Source of the DNA: Ypsolopha sequella
Lineage: Eukaryota > Arthropoda > Insecta > Lepidoptera > Ypsolophidae
Direction: 5' to 3'
NCBI GenBank assembly: GCA_934047225.1
Contig: OW204001.1
Location: forward strand, 13,500,201-13,564,200
Length of the DNA: 64,000 nt
The notes beneath the pieces were generated by a model that was given only the letters and a program-made list of their open reading frames with translations, did not search any database and had not been told where the DNA came from. This document shows, piece after piece, positions 44,816 through 56,049 of the stretch (position 1 is the stretch's first letter; each line of letters opens with the position of its first letter). Both the position numbers and the translations under genes were made by a program.

Positions 44816-46079
44816 ATGTAAATTCTAGATGTGGAATTGGGTCGTACGATTGTGTTTGCAGAACTTCGTTTGAATTAACGCGTTAGTTTCGAAGTTATCA
44901 AGAAAATTTGAGTCAGTCACGTGTCAGTGCTGCCAACTTTACGGATTTCCTGTCAAATCTAGCGCAATGAGATGGGGGTAAAACGGGTTAAATGATATGC
45001 AAACGGCTGACAGATATTTTTACGAATAGTTTTTTTTTTCACCCAGAGTGACGACAACTTGATTAATGCAGTTTTGAACATACGAACAGAAATAAAACGA
45101 AGTAGCAAAGCCGGTTATGCGTACAATTTTCCAGATAAAGGCAAGTGGGAATGCAAACTTATTGTCAACCTTCGACCTCTGCAGCTGCAACTGCAACTGC
45201 AAATGTTCGAGTTTATTTGATGTAATTAATTTTTAAAAGAATTCTTTGTAAATAGTTAAGCATTTTATTATTGTTACAAGATTTATTCATGGGTAAGTTA
45301 AACGTATTTTGAGAGAATTTTACAATATGCTCAGGGTTTTTTAATTTATTGTTGGCAATACTGCTTATTGTTCTACCTAAACAATAAGATTATCGTACGA
45401 AATATTACTTAGAAAAACATTTTTAAAAAGTATATACAAAAACAAATCCACGTCACTGTTTGTTTTGATAGATGTAAATGCTAATAACGAGTCATGTTTT
45501 TCAAGTATATATTTTATACATTTCTCAAATTTACATATTTAACCCTACTTACACTGATTAAAGTACATATCTAAAAGTTTAATGTCATTTCAACGTAATA
45601 AATCATTGTTAATGCAAAGTTGAAAGAAATATTACGAATTCCTTGCGAAAAATATCGCGTGATTTTAATGAATATTAATGCGCGTCACCATGGAAACAAC
45701 TTTATTTGAAAAAAACAATATTGCTTTGCTGTGGTAGCAAAGACCTGGAAAAACGCTATTGTATTTTTTAACATGAACCTGAATTGTATTTTTACAAATT
45801 GTCACTAAACTCCTTATGATTTATTTGGTACATACTGAGTAGACCAGTGCACGAAATTGTATAGAAATACAACCCAGTACAAAACTTAGTAAGATTCTTT
45901 TTCGTCTTTTTCTAGGACCATGTCCTATTGGAGGTCGGCTCTATGTCTAGTGATAGTGATCTATGGCCATATTGAGGTCACGATGTTGTGGCTCCAAAGA
46001 GTCTGATGGTGCTTATATTGAACCATTCAGGAGATTTTGGAGCCATTTTGTAGTTTTCGTTGCGTAAGAAGTAAGATTA

Positions 46080-46535
46080 TGGCACCACAACTTGGAAGTG
46101 GTTTGTGGGCAGCGGTAGCTCACTCAATACAAAGCCGTACTTATTGGTTCAAATCCCGCCGGCCGCGTATTAGTTTTTACAGAATTTACGCATATGTATA
46201 TTAAGTAGGCAACGGTAGGTCAGGCGGTACCTGGCTTCTCAATCTCGAGATCCAGGTTCGATCCCCGGTTGGGCATTCAATAAAAAGTTTTTGGGAATTT
46301 ATGTGTTATGTATTTAATGCTCAACACTTGCTGAACGGTGAAAGACAACATCGTAAAGAAACCTGCATGTCCTATTAAGCGAAGAACGGCGATAGGGCTC
46401 ACCACTCATCACGTTGGGACGTAATAATCGTCAGTGAAATGCGTACTGAGTACGGAATGTTACTAGCATTTCAAAGTTCAAACTCGGAACACCTCTGACA
46501 CCCCCTCGGCGATTCATGTCGTGACAATATATTAT
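46080..46535 (+). repeat. SINE-like repeat with two tRNA-like heads
   Basis: Two tRNA-like units occur in a row. One has GGTAGCTCACTC and GGTTCAAATCCCG (about 46110-46165), the other has a GTAGGTCAGGCGG-like box A and AGGTTCGATCCCC (about 46215-46270). The body then matches the inverted copy at 44496-44815 through TCATCACGTTGGGACGTAAT to TCATGTCGTGACAATATATT. A dimeric head is unusual and may be a nested or fused SINE. Confidence 0.65.
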
Positions 46536-48675
46536 ATTTGGTATACACTTGCTGCGTTCTTGCCCTTAAGTAGTAAGAGGATACAATGACGCAGTTGACT
46601 TTTCAGATTACCTTTTCTACGAAGAAATAAAATTACCAAGAATTTAAGTCAGTTACATCTAACTAAAATGCAAATTCCTTAAGAAACATCCTAACAAAGT
46701 TAGTGTCTCTCTAATTTGGTTGGTTAGCAGCTTGGCATCTATTTTTGTTGAATTGAAAACACAACGTTTGTGACTTTATCTGGATAGCCAGCTTTTACCT
46801 CGTCAGTCTGGCCTAGTTTCTCTTTGGAATTGATAGCATCTATTTTGAAAACATTTTCTATTATTTACACTGAAACTGGGTCACACCAGTTAAGGCGCCA
46901 TGAGGCAGTATATTTTTAAATGCTTTTTTTATTTTGTTTATGCAAGGTGTAAATGGATAATTAAATGTAACTACAAAATCTACTGATCATAATAAACAAA
47001 ATTTCCAAAACAAAATACCATCAAAAACGAAAAATAGGCCCTGCCTATTGATAGTACCCATACACAGTAGGTTTTCAAAAATAATATATATATTTTTTTT
47101 CTTAACCTAAGAGCGGTTTCGTAGCCAGATTGTCAAAAACTCGTCTTTTTCTAATTAATCAAAACAGAACATTTAAATTCAAAATTCACTTAATAGTTAT
47201 TCAACAAAACCTAATTACCTATGTATTGTGTATGTTGCCATCGCAAAGTTTCTGTAAATTAAAATTACAAAAACTTTGAAACTAAAAAAATTTTAACCGA
47301 AAAGATTCTAATTTTTCGTCACCTTCCAGGCGAAACATTTAGCTTTACCATATATTTATTTCAGAGTGATTGGTGCAGTATCTTTGATATAACAGAGAAT
47401 CATCAGGTCCGGACTTAGAGAGCATACTGGACTTAGAAGACATGTAAATTTATGCGCTCGTCTGAGCAAAACGTTGTGATCATCTGTTGAATATTTTAAG
47501 ACCTACAATATGTAATACTACCTACGTTAACAAATAAATATACTTACTGATTATTCATTACTGAATGATAGGTAAAATTTTAAATTATATAATACATACT
47601 AATAGGTAATAGGTTACATACATAAATACATGGCTAACTCCCTCCATACGATTAGTCTTGCTAAGAATTAGTCATGATGTCTTTTTTATAAATTTATGTC
47701 TTTTTTATCATTTCTGTTACATACTTAAACCATAGACTAAGTATTTCTACGTATAGACTAGCAGTTCCGTACATCAGTTTGTAGCCACAAAAAAAGTGCA
47801 AAATTCTAACGAAATCTAGGTAGCGTAGTCAAATCCTCTAACGAACACGATGCTAAAAAAGACCAAGTGGTGACACTAGTGGCACAGCGATGTTACGTAA
47901 CATAAAAATAATTCCCACTTCGATAATGTATGGCGCTGAAATATTCACTGTTAATGTTGCCAGCTTAGCGACATCTAGTTTTTTACAGCCACATGTTTAC
48001 TTGGTAACCATGAGAGTTTACTTGCAACCAATTAAACAATGCTTTTATGCAACACTTGGCGACACAAAGTATTGTAAGGGCGCGCAAAAAATTTGCTACG
48101 CCTTGATTTATGGGAGTTGTCGGTCTATACGTAGTAATACTTAGTCTATGCTAAAACTTATACTATACAAAGTACTTATATCTACTTTAGTTGAGGAATA
48201 AGAAAATAAAAGAACAACTGGTTCAAGCTCTCATGCCTTGCCAACAAATCGACGTTTAGGTCCCGGCAGTAAATCATGCACATCGTATCGTAGCGTCATC
48301 TCTGTCGCACAAAGCACTAACAGTCCGGTGACAGAGACGGCGCTTTACGAAGTCGAGGATTTTACATTTTCGTAATTTTTTTACTTCCGGGTACTGTAAT
48401 AGTCTCTATTGTAATTGAGCAATTTTAAATTCTCAGTAGGCTCTATTTTATCATGATAGGTAAAATCAAAGTCGTAAAGTTGAGAAGTCATGAGAGTTTC
48501 GTATGCAAAATTCAGGAATCTAAATGAATCGTGATCCCCAGGTGATATCACAGGAAATCGACCTTCTATGTTTAATTTCCCAGGTGCCTCGTGAGCTGTA
48601 TTTAGAAATTATACAGTTCACGAACTGAGGAAAATTGTAATAGTAAACTTTGGAATTTTCACGAACAATACAAGG

Positions 48676-48900
48676 TGAAATTTAATCAACCACCCGAATT
48701 CATACTGGAGACTTGGTTGGTGATCCTTTTTTCAAAATCAGAAAAAAAGCTTTTTGTTCCTATGCGAACTGGACTAATTCAAATACAATTCCTAGTACAG
48801 GCAGTAGGGAAGAAGAATTTTTTTTTTTTTGAATTACTAAACATTGTTCCTGATCATCTACAAAATCCAGTATAAATTCGGGCGGTTGATTAAATTTTAC
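48676..48900. mobile_element. Small TIR MITE, AT-rich version
   Basis: The left arm AAATTTAATCAACCACCCGA then ATTCATACTGGA is the inverse of the right arm TCCAGTATAAATTCGGGCGG then TTGATTAAATTTTA. The centre contains a T12 run. It is related to 36903-37040 by its arm sequence. Confidence 0.65.
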
Positions 48901-49724
48901 CATATACGAGTATACACATTGGATACGGGTCGTACAATAATAGTATTTTCTTAATAAATTAAAATGGTTACCAATCCGTCTTCGCCGCAATGTTCACATT
49001 TTGTCCCATCTCTTTAATATACCTATAAATAATTAATAATCCACTTTTTCCGGCTTATCTTCGTGATCGTTTTGAGTTTTTGATCTCCAGGGATAGACTC
49101 TTACGTTCCAGGCTCAGAACATTTAAATAGTTAGAAAGGCCTTGGAGCTGTATGCGTACCAGAACCTTTGTCGCCTCACACCCACAGGCACACACCTTGT
49201 CGTAATTGAAATACTATCAAAACTTTAATCCAAGTGGTTGTTCTTTCTACGCACAACAAATGACTTATATCGAAAACTTATCAAATGAAAAAACTACCGT
49301 ATCTCTGTGTAAAACGGTGTATTTTTCAAACAAACGATTTCATTTACGACGTTTTAGTTTTTATACCATGTGACCATTATAAACCTACCGGCTTTAGGTG
49401 GTTGATAACTTGACCGGAGCGGTATTGCGAACTTAATATTAAACACAGTCTGATTAAATGACGTGATGATTTATTGCTAGGGATGGGAACAGATGTATTT
49501 TCTTAACGTAAAACTTCGACTAACTTTTTTTATAATCAATCGAGAAACCAATTTGCTCTGAGACAATTTGTGTGTTGTTTTTTTTTCTATTTTTATTATC
49601 TTGCTTTACACATTTAAAAAAAATTGTTTTAACGTGTATTAGGTGTATATAAGGTGATTTCATTGATATAGCCAAATTCATACTTAAAACTTTGTAAGTG
49701 ATCAGTAATAATGATAATATATGG

Positions 49725-49830
49725 TCACGACATGAATCCCCGAGGGGGTATCAGAGGTATTCCGAGTGTGAACTGTGAAATGCAAGTTACAGTCCACACT
49801 CGGTACAACCGCGTTTCACCGACGAATATA
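49725..49830 (-). repeat. Inverted 3' part of the 44496/46080 SINE family
   Basis: It begins GGTCACGACATGAATCCCCG and continues AGGGGGTATCAGAGGTATTC, GTGAACTGTGAAATGCAAG and ACAGTCCACACTCGG, matching the end of the other two copies. The tRNA-like head is absent. Confidence 0.65.
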
Positions 49831-49987
49831 TTAAGATTTAACGTATTTTAAATTATATTATGGTAGCTTCAAAATAATTGGATTTTTCACAAACACTCTT
49901 ATAGAAAATCCCATTTCAAAGGAGAATGGGCGTTTTGGTCCATACCACCAATACACTTGTGTTAGGTGACATAAATAGGTGTTATAA

Positions 49988-51064
49988 TAACATTCGAGAA
50001 ACCGTTAACAGTTACTCCAAAATCGATCGGGTAACTGTACAATCAAGGAGAAAGGTTTTCATATAAAATGTATGAGAAAATATTTAAAACCGTACAAGTG
50101 TGTGTTTATTTACTCTACGGTGTAATTCTAAGCTATGCATAAGTATAAATACTTATTTTTCAATATCTATGATATAGTTGTACAGTCGAGAACAAAAGTT
50201 TTCGGGTGAAATGTATGAAAAAACATTTGAAAGTGTAAAAGTGTATTTTATTTACTCTACAACGTAATTCTAAGCTATGCATATGTATGTCTAAAAAGTG
50301 TATAAGTGTCTGTTTATTTACTCTATTTGGTAATTCTAAGCTAGGCATATGATTAAATACTTATTTATTAACATATAAGAGGCATCTGCACAGTCTTGAC
50401 TGTCTTCCTTGGAAGTGTGGCTTTATTTACTCTTCAGTGTAATTCCAAGCTCTTTTTTTCTATATATGTTGTAAAAACCTTTAGTATGTTATACCAACTC
50501 TGATACTGTAACTACTGTAAATATATATTCAAGATATGCATGCATAGCTTAGAATTACCCTGTTGGATAATTAAACACACATTTATATACTTTTAAATAT
50601 TTTAGCAAAATCTTTATTCCTCGACTATACAGATTCCCTATATCTTGATAAATAATCAATTGGACATGTGCATAGCTTAGAATTACCCTATAGATTAAAT
50701 AATCACACACTCATACATTTTTAAATATTTTATCCCAAAGCTTTTGACCTCGTTTGTACATTTTACCCTATATATTTTGATAAATGTTTTCAGACATACA
50801 TATAAGTAAGTAATTAAAACACGCTTTAACACTTTTTATTTTTTTTTCGTACATTTCACACGAATACTTTTGTTCTCGACTGTACAAATATCTCATGTAT
50901 TTTGAAAAATATGTATTTATGCATAGCCAAGAATTACACCGTAGAGGAAATAAACGCACACTTATTCACTTTTAAATATTTTCTCATATATAAAAAAAAA
51001 ATTCCTTGCTTGTACAGTTATCCGGTCGATTTTGGGGTAACTGACAACGGTTTCTCGAATGTTA
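49988..51064. mobile_element. 1.08-kb foldback element with subterminal repeats
   Basis: The outer ends are inverted copies starting TAACATTCGAGAAACCGTTA and continuing with AGTTACTCCAAAATCGATCG. Each arm contains repeated motifs in inverted order: TAATTCTAAGCTATGCAT-type units on the left (about 50120, 50265, 50330, 50440) and ATGCATAGCTTAGAATTACC on the right (about 50540, 50670, 50920). A 3-bp TAA flanks both sides. There is no coding sequence. The long inverted arms built of tandem units fit a foldback-type non-autonomous DNA transposon. Confidence 0.7.
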
Positions 51065-51607
51065 TAAAAGTTTTATCTTAAATCTTAATTTAAGAATATC
51101 ACTCAAGGAATAAAAAACGTCTATCGATTGTGTGACACCACGATACGGCACAACACTAGCGAGCAAGTTTGACAAGTAGGGAGAGCATACATTACTTGTT
51201 TACTACATCTTAGCCAAAATTGTGAGCGTACATTGCCGGTAATGTATATTTTTGTTGTCACCATGAGTAAATTAGTTATTTATCTAAAATTCTCATATTA
51301 TACAAAGTTTTTATAATTACAGGTGAAAGGAAATATCTCAATTTTTCCGGTTTGCTTTCTTATTCGTGATTCTGCAAGTAATTATTGCACAAGACGGCAT
51401 TTCTCTTTAGATTAGGCAGAGCTGTTCACAGAGTCACGGTTCGCGTGCGACTATGGGCAGCGATCGCGTGTTTCGGTTTAAGTATTGATGTTCAACAGTA
51501 GTTGTGGCGCGCGTGACACGCCCACTTAGCCTTTCTATTTGATTTAAATGTTCTGTGGTTCCAGGACTTTTTCCCTCCTTAAAACCCTTGTATATAACAC
51601 CTGTGCT

Positions 51608-52282
51608 CAGTGGCGTGCACAGAACTTTTTGCTGGAAAAGCAAGCAATTGGTCAAGAATAACAATAAAAAAATATGAAAAAATTTAAGTATCACTTTGAA
51701 AAAAAAAGTTTGTATTGGAAATTTTCACTCTAGGGTAGACCCTGGCGTCATACAATTTTTTTTTCTCGAAGTGATATTTAAATTTTTTCATATTTATTTT
51801 ATGGTTATTTTTGATCAATGGGGTCTACTTTTATAAAGGCCACCAGTTGGCGCCACTGGCACGTAAGGTATATGTCAAAGGTTTGTTAGGTTAGATTTAC
51901 ATAGAAGTTCGATTTTTTGTTTTGCCTATCCATATAATATTAATATTTTTTTCTTTCTTAAATGCGAATAAACAATGCCGCAATTATGTGCAGTTCCGTT
52001 ATGTTTGAAAACAAAAGGAGGAGATAAGTTTTGTTTTAGCCCCTCTTTTCTTTAGCTCTAATCTTAATTCATTTACTTTCATTGCACCGTACCTTGAATA
52101 ATAAACCTGAAACTATGAATTTATCTCGACTAATACACAAATAACTAATAAAAATCCATAGCTTTCGCCGTTTCGCGGGCATTTGACGTTTCTCTATACC
52201 TGTCGCCTCAGTGGCGCCACCTGACGTCGATAGTAGCCCTCATTGATTGCTTTTCCAGCAAAAAGTTATGTGCACGCCACTG
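51608..52282. mobile_element. hAT-like MITE with an internal insertion
   Basis: The ends are CAGTGGCGTGCACAGAAC and GTTATGTGCACGCCACTG, with the TTGCTGGAAAAGCAA block inside each. Flanking CTGTGCT on both sides is close to an 8-bp duplication, but offset by a couple of bases on the right. The middle (about 51820-52240) is not present in the other family members and has its own inverted ends (GGGTCTACTTT...TTGGCGCCACTGG against CAGTGGCGCCACC...AGTAGCCC), so a second element appears to have landed inside. Confidence 0.75.
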
Positions 52283-53140
52283 CGGCTGTGCTTATGGAAA
52301 CTCATTCAGTGTCCAATTTGCCCATCTTTGGAATGCTCTTCCACATAGTGTTCGCGATTGTCTTACTATCGGTTCGTTTAAGAACACTACCTCTCACAAT
52401 CTGAACAGGTAAATATTATACATATTTATGTTTATGTAGTTTATTACACACTACGTATGTATATTTATAATATTTTATAAATTGTATTTCTAGTAAGTAT
52501 TGATATATACTTTTATTTTGTAATTAGCTTAATTCTTTATATGTTTTTCTTCTCGGTGTACAGTACATGTGCATGGTTACTTCGTTTGTTACTTTTTCCT
52601 ATTGTGATGGTTTTGCTATCATAAATCTCTGTTTACTCGCCAATGTGTATCTCTTTTCACTGTAATTTTGTTTAGGTTTATATTTCCGTGTGTGTACAAT
52701 AAACAATAAAGAAAGTATTTTGTGCAACTGTAACCTAATTTGAGACTTTTGAGAATTTGAAATTTCTGTAATTTATGTACCATACGCTGTATTTAAACAA
52801 CATATACTAAAAACGCCGATTTATAATGTAGTTTTAGTGTTACATCCCCGAATACTCAACCAAATTAATTTTGCAGTTTTTACGTCTGACAGAATTAGAG
52901 CATTACCTAAAATTATGTGACATACAAAGGCGTTTCCTAAAGTTATTTGTTGTTGATTAGGTATTAACATAATAGGTATGAAACTAAAGGTTTTGTTTCA
53001 GGGTCTTCAATAAAATAATGAGTAATGTTGAAAATATTTCCTTCTCATATAAAAGTTATTTTTATGGATATACCTATGTCAGTCTTACACTTGTCGTCAA
53101 GTTTATTATACAAGTCAGCAGTTGTAACCTTTCTCTCCAG

Positions 53141-53265
53141 GGACGCGTGTGGTTTACCTTGAAATACGAGTCCAGCACCGAGAGGCTGCAGGTACACATA
53201 CTAAAGGCGAAGCATCTTCCCTCACGAACTCCGGCCCTGGCTAACGCATGCGATCCCTATGTCAA
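53141..53265 (+). CDS. C2-domain exon, synaptotagmin-type
   Basis: The acceptor TTTCTCTCCAG|GG at 53141 and donor AA|GTAAGT at 53266 delimit a 125-nt exon that starts in phase 0 and ends in phase 2. It encodes GRVWFTLKYESSTERLQVHI, then LKAKHLPSR and a loop ending ACDPYVK. That is the start of a C2 domain: strand 1, strand 2 with L.V.I..A..LP, and the first calcium-loop DPYVK. The split lysine codon after DPYV is typical of synaptotagmin-family genes. The family's C2A domains bind phospholipid and often calcium in vesicle exocytosis. Which member it is cannot be settled from 41 residues; a synaptotagmin-12-like identity is possible. Following exons are not found in the window, where the downstream DNA is repeats. 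Confidence 0.75.
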
Positions 53266-53377
53266 GTAAGTCTAACTCAGTACTTGTTTTTATTTTCGTG
53301 ACCGCATTGTTCTAGTTGAATGTTGATACATTTCTAGTAGTTGGAATTCATACATACTCACGCCTGTCTCCTGAAGG
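53266..53377 (+). other. Start of the next intron, with repeat end
   Basis: Intronic sequence after GTAAGT. From about 53350 it enters a dispersed lepidopteran repeat (CATACTCACGCCTGTCTCCT) that resumes after the MITE as GGATAGGCAGAGACTACAGG. Confidence 0.5.
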
Positions 53378-53803
53378 CAGTGGCGTGCACAGAACTTTTT
53401 GCTGGAAAAGCAAACAATTTGTCAAGAACAACGTAAAAAAAATATAAAAAAATTTAAATATCACTTTGAAAAAAAAAAGTTTGTATAGGAAATTTTCACT
53501 CTAGGGTAGACAATAAAGCCGATTCTGAAACTTTAGTTTTAGTGCTGTCAATACTTAAATTTTTCCAAAGTAATTTAGCTTCTGTTCTTCACACTTATGA
53601 ACAATTTTACAACGATGAAAATTTAGTTTTGACAGTACTAAAACTAAAGTTAAAGCCTTCAAAATCGGCTACATTGTCTACCCTGGCGTCATACAAAATT
53701 TTTTTTTTCAAAGTGGTATTTAAATTTTTTCTTATTTTTTTTATTGTTGTGTTCTTGACCAATTGTTTTGCTTTTCCAGCAAAAAGTTCTGTGCAAGCCA
53801 CTG
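53378..53803. mobile_element. hAT-like MITE with 8-bp target duplication
   Basis: The 426-bp element has ends CAGTGGCGTGCACAGAAC and GTTCTGTGCAAGCCACTG and a perfect 8-bp duplication CCTGAAGG (53370-53377 and 53804-53811). An 8-bp duplication with CAGTGGCG termini is characteristic of hAT elements. It is inserted into another dispersed repeat. A further inverted unit (about 53515-53675, AAAGCCGATTCTGAAAC ... GGCTAC) sits at its centre. Non-coding. Confidence 0.85.
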
Positions 53804-53811
53804 CCTGAAGG

Positions 53812-55174
53812 GATAGGCAGAGACTACAGGTTTCCATCTGCTATGATCCTGAACACCTCTTTCGCGTCTTTCGTACTTTTGACATTGCCCTTCTTCAATA
53901 TGTCGCCAATTTGGTCAGCATACGTCCTTGAGATAGCCAATAATGGTATCGATTCGGCTAACTTATTTGACAGTTCTAACCTTATTTTTAGCGTCCTGTC
54001 TTTTTCTTTCTTTATCGAAAAGACAAGGACAGAACGCTTAAATTGAGTTTAGTTCTGTCAAATAAGTTAAGTTGTGCTCAACCGAATCGGTACCTTTATA
54101 TGTCTAGTTGGAATGTATAATAATATGTCATCGCATGATGCCGTAAACTGCTTTAAGAGTATGGCCTACCCTAGCAACTTTTTTTATTACCCGTCCAGCA
54201 CAATAAATCCAATGGCAAATACCTTATTTGCTTTTGATAGAGGCGATTATAGTTGGTTCACTGGCCTCTTTTTCTTGGACGCGTAATACTAATGATCACG
54301 CAGCGAAACAAAAAACTGGTGTGTTTTTGGCTAATACTGAAATATTTTGCAGTGAAAATAATATTGGATTTAAGTAGAATCCCTTCATATTTTTATTACC
54401 TATTTTATGAAAAATATATCAAGTTGATCTCTTAACCGCGTTCTAGAAACGAACGTTGGAAACAAAAAAAAGAGGGTTGAAAATATATATATTTTTTGAC
54501 AAACGTATAAATCTATAAATCTTAATACATTGTTTACAACTAGAATCCCTAGATAAAAGATCAATTAATCAAATTTCTTTTTTTTTCAATGCATTGAGAG
54601 TCCGAATTTTTTTAAACGAATCCTCGAAAGTCTGGCGTTGTACAATTTTACATGCTCTAGGCTCATGTACAGTCTTAAGGTTAAACGTCAGTCGATTAGC
54701 ACAAAGTGTATAACTTAACTTTGTATTTCTTGTTCTGATGTTAAAAATTGAAAAACATTTTGGTATGTGACAGTTGACGCCAATAATTCAGTATTTGGTG
54801 AGGTTTATTAAGGATAAGGTTGAAATTTAATGCACAAATTAGTCATGGTCTGGTCCAAACAAAGTTAAAACAGCATTTTAATTTAAAGAAGATCATGACT
54901 AATTGTGTATTAAATTACAAAATAAACCTCGCTCATACTAAACTATTGATGTTAACTGCCACATACCAATGCCATGTTATTCAATTTTTAACTTCTAAAC
55001 AAGAAATACAAAGTTAACCCAACTAGCACCTAAGCGTTATAATAAGCGTTACAAATGCCGCTTAAGAGAGATTTATAACGGCTAACCATCTTAAGCAAGC
55101 GCTACAGTAGCGATAGAGAACTTCTCAATCACTTCTATAACACCGAAAAGGGCCCACTTTATACGGGCCTTAAC
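53812..55174 (+). other. Non-genic (intronic or intergenic) region
   Basis: It begins with the remaining part of the interrupted repeat (to about 53905). At about 54690-55020 there is a broad inverted similarity (AAGTTAACTT / TTGTATTTCTTG, GACAGTTGACGCCAATAATTC), suggesting another foldable element with loose arms. No exon is recognised. Confidence 0.45.
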
Positions 55175-55502
55175 GACACAAAGGCGCGTGAAAAGTGATT
55201 GTAGGAGATAAAACATATATAATAAGTTCTTGTGGCACCTTAATAGAATTTGCACACATACAAAGGCGCGTGAAAAGTGATTGTAGGAGGTAAAACATAT
55301 ATAATAAGTTCTTGTGGCACCTTAATAGAATATGTACATATACAAAGGTGCGTGAAAAGTGATTGTAGGAGTTGAAAGATATACAATAAGTTTTTGTACC
55401 ACCTTAATAGAATATGCACATATACAAAGGTGCGTGAAAAGCGATTGTAGGAGGTAAAAGAAATACAATAAGTTCTTGTACCACCTTTATAGAATTTAAA
55501 CA
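55175..55502. repeat. Four tandem 82-bp repeats
   Basis: The word AAAGG(C/T)GCGTGAAAAG recurs with its GG at 55183, 55265, 55347 and 55429, a constant 82-bp period. Each unit continues GTGATTGTAGGAG.T.AAA, ACAATAAGTTCTTGT.CCACC-like sequence and TTAATAGAAT. The first two units say GTGGCACC and the later two GTACCACC, a shared sub-type change. 82 is not a multiple of three, so the minus-strand open frame through it is accidental. Confidence 0.9.
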
Positions 55503-56049
55503 TAATTGTGACGTGACTGTAACAGTGAAATACGAGTAAAACTCAAATGTTTTTTTATTACATTTTCAATAGCATGAGTGAAAAGAATATATGTTCTTAG
55601 ATGATTTAAAAGTGATCGGATAAATGTCAATAATGGACGAATAAATGTAGGTAAATAATTGGAATGAATTTTCACTCACATACGTAAAAAACTAGTGCGA
55701 GCATCAGGTTACTGACAAAATATGCATTCATTTAGCTAAATATTTCATGCGCTTGCGAAACTCGTGGAATTTTTAGTCATTTATATTATTGAAGTGCAAT
55801 AATTTTTTTAGGTTAACTTGTAATTTCTTCTCGAATGAGGCATTAGGACTTTTTGTGATTTTATTACAGCATGACATGTAAAATGGGTATGTTTATTTTT
55901 TAAATTATGGCCTGAGGTAAGAAAAGTGATCGATTTTTCGACATGATTAATCTCTTTATCAAAAACTGTAATGGCGGCTTGCTACAACTGGCTTAGACGT
56001 TTACTATATCCATTTAAACGGTTTAAGAAGTAGAAAGGCGCTAGTGACC
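55503..56049. other. Non-genic region
   Basis: Flanking DNA left of the second BEL/Pao element. No gene recognised. Confidence 0.5.

Larger units (their letters stand above)
41291..53140 (+). other. Putative 11.85-kb intron full of transposons
   Basis: It is bounded by GTGAGT at 41291 and TTCTCTCCAG at 53140. It holds a TIR element (41663-42064), inverted SINE copies (42346-42545, 44496-44815), a SINE-like repeat (46080-46535), a MITE (48676-48900), a SINE 3' part (49725-49830), a foldback element (49988-51064) and a hAT-like MITE with a nested insert (51608-52282). I found no further exon. Confidence 0.5.

Noticed and set aside
47890..48144. An 84-codon plus-strand frame inside the putative long intron
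   Set aside because: No recognisable domain or splice sites.
55240..55503. An 87-codon minus-strand protein with internal repeats
   Set aside because: It lies wholly in an 82-bp tandem array; the period is not a multiple of three and the frame is accidental.
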